Source of the DNA: Synechococcus sp. PL34863bin_39
GTDB taxonomy: Bacteria > Cyanobacteriota > Cyanobacteriia > PCC-6307 > Cyanobiaceae
Length of the DNA: 7,276 nucleotides
Direction of reading: 5' to 3'
Assembly: GCA_011523155.1 (NCBI GenBank)
Contig: WTHL01000244.1
Location: 1 to 7,276, forward strand
Shown here: piece by piece, positions 5,513 to 7,276 of the stretch
Numbering within the stretch: the first letter of the stretch is position 1
Layout: every line of letters starts with the position of its first letter
The notes under the pieces: generated by a model
What the model saw: only the letters and a program-made list of their open reading frames with translations
The model's database searches: none
Told to the model about the DNA's origin: nothing
Position numbers and translations under genes: made by a program

Positions 5513-5846
5513 CCAGGAATGCCTGCAGCTGAGGCTTGGCGATCGCCCCCTCCTGACGCGCCACTTCCTTGCCATCGCGGAAGAGGATCAACGTGGGAAT
5601 GCCCTGCACCTGAAAGGCATCACGGGTCTGGGGATTGCCGTCGACTTCGAGCTTGCCCACCGACAGCTTGCCGGCGTAGGTCTCAGCAGCCCAGTCCATC
5701 ATCGGAGCCATCAGGCGGCAGGGGCCGCACCAGGGAGCCCAGAAATCAACCAGCACGGTGGTCGAAGCCTGCAGAACCTCCGACGCGAACGTGGCATCGG
5801 TGTAGTCGGACACGGCTTGACCCACGGCAGATGAAACAACGCCCAC
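5499..5846 (-). CDS. Thioredoxin
   Basis: This encodes 115 residues from GTG 5846. The redox motif WCGPC is at 39-43 within VDFWAPWCGPCRLMAP, the cis-proline at 84 in GIPTLILF, and the conserved VDGNP segment at 68-72. It is therefore an active-site-complete single-domain thioredoxin that reduces protein disulfides in the cytoplasm. The start is uncertain: GTG codons at 5846, 5825 and 5813 are all in frame, and there is no ATG before the domain. The 5825 start would give an N-terminus matching the length of E. coli thioredoxin, while 5846 has a weak AGGA three bases upstream. Its 3' end overlaps the aminotransferase start by 14 bp. The sequence is a secondary thioredoxin type rather than a clear m-type TrxA, so I give no symbol. 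Confidence 0.9.
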   Translation of the reverse strand: MGVVSSAVGQAVSDYTDATFASEVLQASTTVLVDFWAPWCGPCRLMAPMMDWAAETYAGKLSVGKLEVDGNPQTRDAFQVQGIPTLILFRDGKEVARQEGAIAKPQLQAFLDAHL

Positions 5847-5860
5847 CGATCCTATGGAGC
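5845..5860 (-). promoter_or_regulatory. 16-nt motif GCTCCATAGGATCGGT upstream of or overlapping the thioredoxin start
   Basis: It matches the motif at 3545-3560 at 15 of 16 positions. It lies in the 48-bp gap between vipp1 and the thioredoxin gene and its last bases overlap the GTG at 5846. If TAGGAT is a -10 box, transcription would begin near 5841, which would favour the GTG at 5825 or 5813 as the real thioredoxin start. Confidence 0.3.
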
Positions 5861-5894
5861 GGCCTGGAACCTTCGCCCCCGCAGACGCCCGGTT

Positions 5895-6665
5895 TCAGAG
5901 TTTGTCGATGGATTTCTTGAGTTCCTCGAGGTCAGCATCCACCTCTGACACCTTCACCGGCTCCACGGTCGCGCCGTCTCCGGAGGGCAAGGCGACGGCC
6001 TCGGGGCCACCGGCAAGCCGCTGACGCAGAGAGGCGAGCTCATCGTCAACGTCGTCGCTTCCCTCCAGGGCCATGAACTGACTCTCGAGGTCAGCTCCGG
6101 CGAGCTCGGCCGCAGCCTGCCCCTGGGCCTCCAGCGCCTCGACCTTGTCCTCCATGCGCTCGAAGGCTGCCATGGCGGAGTTCGAGCCGATGCTGCCCAC
6201 GGCGCTCTGCAGCTGTTGCTGTGCCTTCGCCGCCTGGGCCCTGGCCTTGAGCATGTCTTTTTTGGTGCGGGCCTCCGCGATCTTTCCCTCGAGGGCCACA
6301 AGACTCTTCTTGAGAGTTTCGACCTGGGCGTCCTGCCCCTTCACCTGGGCCGACAGCGATGTGGCGGTCTCCTGGAAGGTCTTGCGCCGGGAGAGGGCCT
6401 CACGGGCCAGGTCCTCTTCACCCTTCTTGAGGGCCAGCTCGGCACGCTCGTACCAGGTCTTGGCCTGGGACTCAGCCTGCTCGGCCTGGCTGCGGAGCCG
6501 TTTCTGGCTGGCAATCGCCATCGCCACCGCCTGGCGCAGCTTCACCAGATCCGACTGCATGTCGGCGACCGACTGGTCGAGAATCTTGACTGGGTCTTCC
6601 ATGCTGCTGACCGCAGCATTGGCGTTCGCGCGCACCAGTCGGCTCAGGCGATCAAAGAAACCCAT
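5895..6665 (-). CDS. vipp1: Vipp1/IM30 membrane-remodelling protein (PspA family)
   Basis: This encodes 256 residues from ATG 6665, with the family-typical start MGFFDRLSRLVRAN. Residues 1-22 form the amphipathic membrane-binding helix. Residues 23 to about 217 are the coiled-coil PspA domain, with conserved segments such as EDPVKILDQSV (23-33), EDLAREAL (84-91) and AFERMEDKV (167-175). A Pro/Gly linker (about 218-240) leads to a short C-terminal helix, VDADLEELKKSIDKL (242-256). That extra helix separates Vipp1 of phototrophs from bacterial PspA. The protein assembles into ESCRT-III-like rings and rods at the cytoplasmic face of plasma and thylakoid membranes and supports thylakoid maintenance. 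It is the first gene of the minus-strand run and faces the dciA-like gene. No Shine-Dalgarno is visible before the ATG. Length is normal for the family. Confidence 0.95.
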   Translation of the reverse strand: MGFFDRLSRLVRANANAAVSSMEDPVKILDQSVADMQSDLVKLRQAVAMAIASQKRLRSQAEQAESQAKTWYERAELALKKGEEDLAREALSRRKTFQETATSLSAQVKGQDAQVETLKKSLVALEGKIAEARTKKDMLKARAQAAKAQQQLQSAVGSIGSNSAMAAFERMEDKVEALEAQGQAAAELAGADLESQFMALEGSDDVDDELASLRQRLAGGPEAVALPSGDGATVEPVKVSEVDADLEELKKSIDKL

Positions 6666-6770
6666 GGAGGCAGGCCGGTGAGAGAAATCGATGAACGGAG
6701 GCTAGCGAGCCCGATCCGATAGCCCACCTACGATCATCAGGACTCCAGGATCCGTTCGAGCACCGCGGCC
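6666..6770. promoter_or_regulatory. Divergent promoter region between vipp1 and the DUF721 gene
   Basis: A 105-bp gap separates the two divergent start codons, so both promoters must lie here or inside the genes. Plus strand: TACGAT (6729-6734) is a possible -10 for the DUF721 gene, about 37 bp before its ATG. Minus strand: CTATCGGATCGG (around 6721-6710) is a loose candidate for vipp1. No clear -35 boxes and no Shine-Dalgarno for either gene. Confidence 0.45.
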
Positions 6771-7276
6771 ATGGCACGGGCACCGAAATCCCAGCGTCGT
6801 GCCTTCGGCAAGGGTGAGCTGCTGCAGCCGCCTCCGCCAGCCCCGGCGGAACCGCTCAGCACCTGTCTGGAGGCCCTCCGCACCACCTGGCGCAGGGAGG
6901 GATCCCTGGCCGCGATCTGGCAGGACTGGCCACGCCTGGCCGGTCCCCAGCTGGCGCCGCACTGCCGGCCGCTCTCCCTGCAGGGAGGACTGCTCAGCGT
7001 GGGGGCCAGCCATCCGCAGTGGCGGCAGGCCCTGCAGTACAGCAGGCCGCAACTGCTGGCGGCACTCCGCAGCGCTGGCCATGCGGTGAAGGATCTCCGC
7101 ATCCAGCAGCATCACACCAGGCCACGGACCGAACTGGAGAGTGAGGCATCCATCTGGGCCCGCCATCCCAGCAGGATTGATGTGCATGGACTGGATCGAT
7201 GCCCGCGCTGCGCTCGGCCCTCCCCTGCCGGTGAACTGGCGCTCTGGGGACATTGCGGCTTCTGCCGGCGGATTGA
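6771..7276 (+). CDS. DUF721/DciA-like protein with C-terminal zinc ribbon (partial, cut by right edge)
   Basis: The frame from ATG 6771 is open to the last base (168 codons plus two bases); the terminal bases ATTGA only look like a stop out of frame. An in-frame TAG at 6720-6722 with no start codon in between fixes the ATG. Residues 1-28 are basic then proline-rich. About 30-112 match the DUF721 fold, with WRREGSLAAIWQDWPRLAGP (40-59), LSLQGGLLSVGASHPQWRQAL (68-88) and the following QLLAAL helix. C144-x2-C147 and C162-x2-C165 form a zinc ribbon with PSPAGELALWG between, a feature I associate with cyanobacterial members. DUF721 proteins related to DciA load the replicative helicase DnaB in bacteria lacking DnaC/DnaI; that role here is by family. 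Probably only a few residues are missing. It is divergent from vipp1. Confidence 0.85.
   Translation, partial: MARAPKSQRRAFGKGELLQPPPPAPAEPLSTCLEALRTTWRREGSLAAIWQDWPRLAGPQLAPHCRPLSLQGGLLSVGASHPQWRQALQYSRPQLLAALRSAGHAVKDLRIQQHHTRPRTELESEASIWARHPSRIDVHGLDRCPRCARPSPAGELALWGHCGFCRRI

Noticed and set aside
5513..5575. 21-residue extension of the aminotransferase from 5575
   Set aside because: It lies entirely within the thioredoxin coding sequence, is Arg/Ser-rich and has no family resemblance.
6702..7253. Minus-strand 183-codon ORF opposite the DUF721 gene
   Set aside because: It has no recognisable motif, while the plus strand there encodes the DUF721 core and paired CxxC motifs. It is a high-GC shadow.

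Overview
The window looks like a high-GC picocyanobacterial chromosome (Synechococcus/Cyanobium type). The grounds are a Vipp1/IM30 protein with the C-terminal helix typical of phototrophs, a DciA-like DUF721 protein ending in a CxxC...CxxC zinc ribbon, an OmpR-type response regulator of cyanobacterial flavour, tightly packed GC-rich core genes, and a visibly more AT-rich surface-protein gene at the left edge. This assignment is inference from gene content and style; no database search was run.

Left part (1-1818). A long minus-strand reading frame enters from position 766 and runs off the left edge. It encodes the N-terminal 255 residues of an acidic, Ser/Thr/Asn/Asp-rich, cysteine-free, apparently beta-rich protein of the kind cyanobacteria export without a classical signal peptide. 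Upstream of it, on the same strand, is a small acidic 93-residue protein that begins with nearly the same residues (MALTFTY versus MALTFSY). The two share a 7-nt element at the same distance from the start codon, so they look like members of one leader-sharing family. Upstream of the small gene is about 650 bp without a confident gene. It contains three spaced inverted repeats of the form CTRAG-N5/6-CTTAG, one of them overlapping a plausible -10 box for the small gene, and a doubtful, possibly frameshifted, two-helix membrane ORF.

Centre (1858-3526). A plus-strand OmpR/PhoB-family response regulator converges on, and overlaps by 32 bp, a minus-strand secreted M23 (LytM-type) peptidase.

Right part (3552-6665). 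Reading leftward on the minus strand the genes run vipp1, thioredoxin, PLP-dependent aminotransferase, biotin-protein ligase and M23 peptidase. Gaps are 25-48 bp or the genes overlap by 14-19 bp, so co-transcription is likely. Three of the five genes appear to use GTG or TTG starts. The gene set combines membrane maintenance (Vipp1), redox (thioredoxin), amino-acid metabolism (aminotransferase), activation of acetyl-CoA carboxylase (BirA) and wall remodelling (M23). It reads as a housekeeping operon rather than a dedicated pathway.

Right edge (6771-7276). Divergent from vipp1 across a 105-bp promoter region is a DUF721/DciA-like gene, cut by the window end just after its zinc ribbon. No tRNA, rRNA, CRISPR array, transposase or recognisable riboswitch was seen. 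The most novel-looking material is the MALTF-leader gene pair and the operator-like repeats upstream of it.
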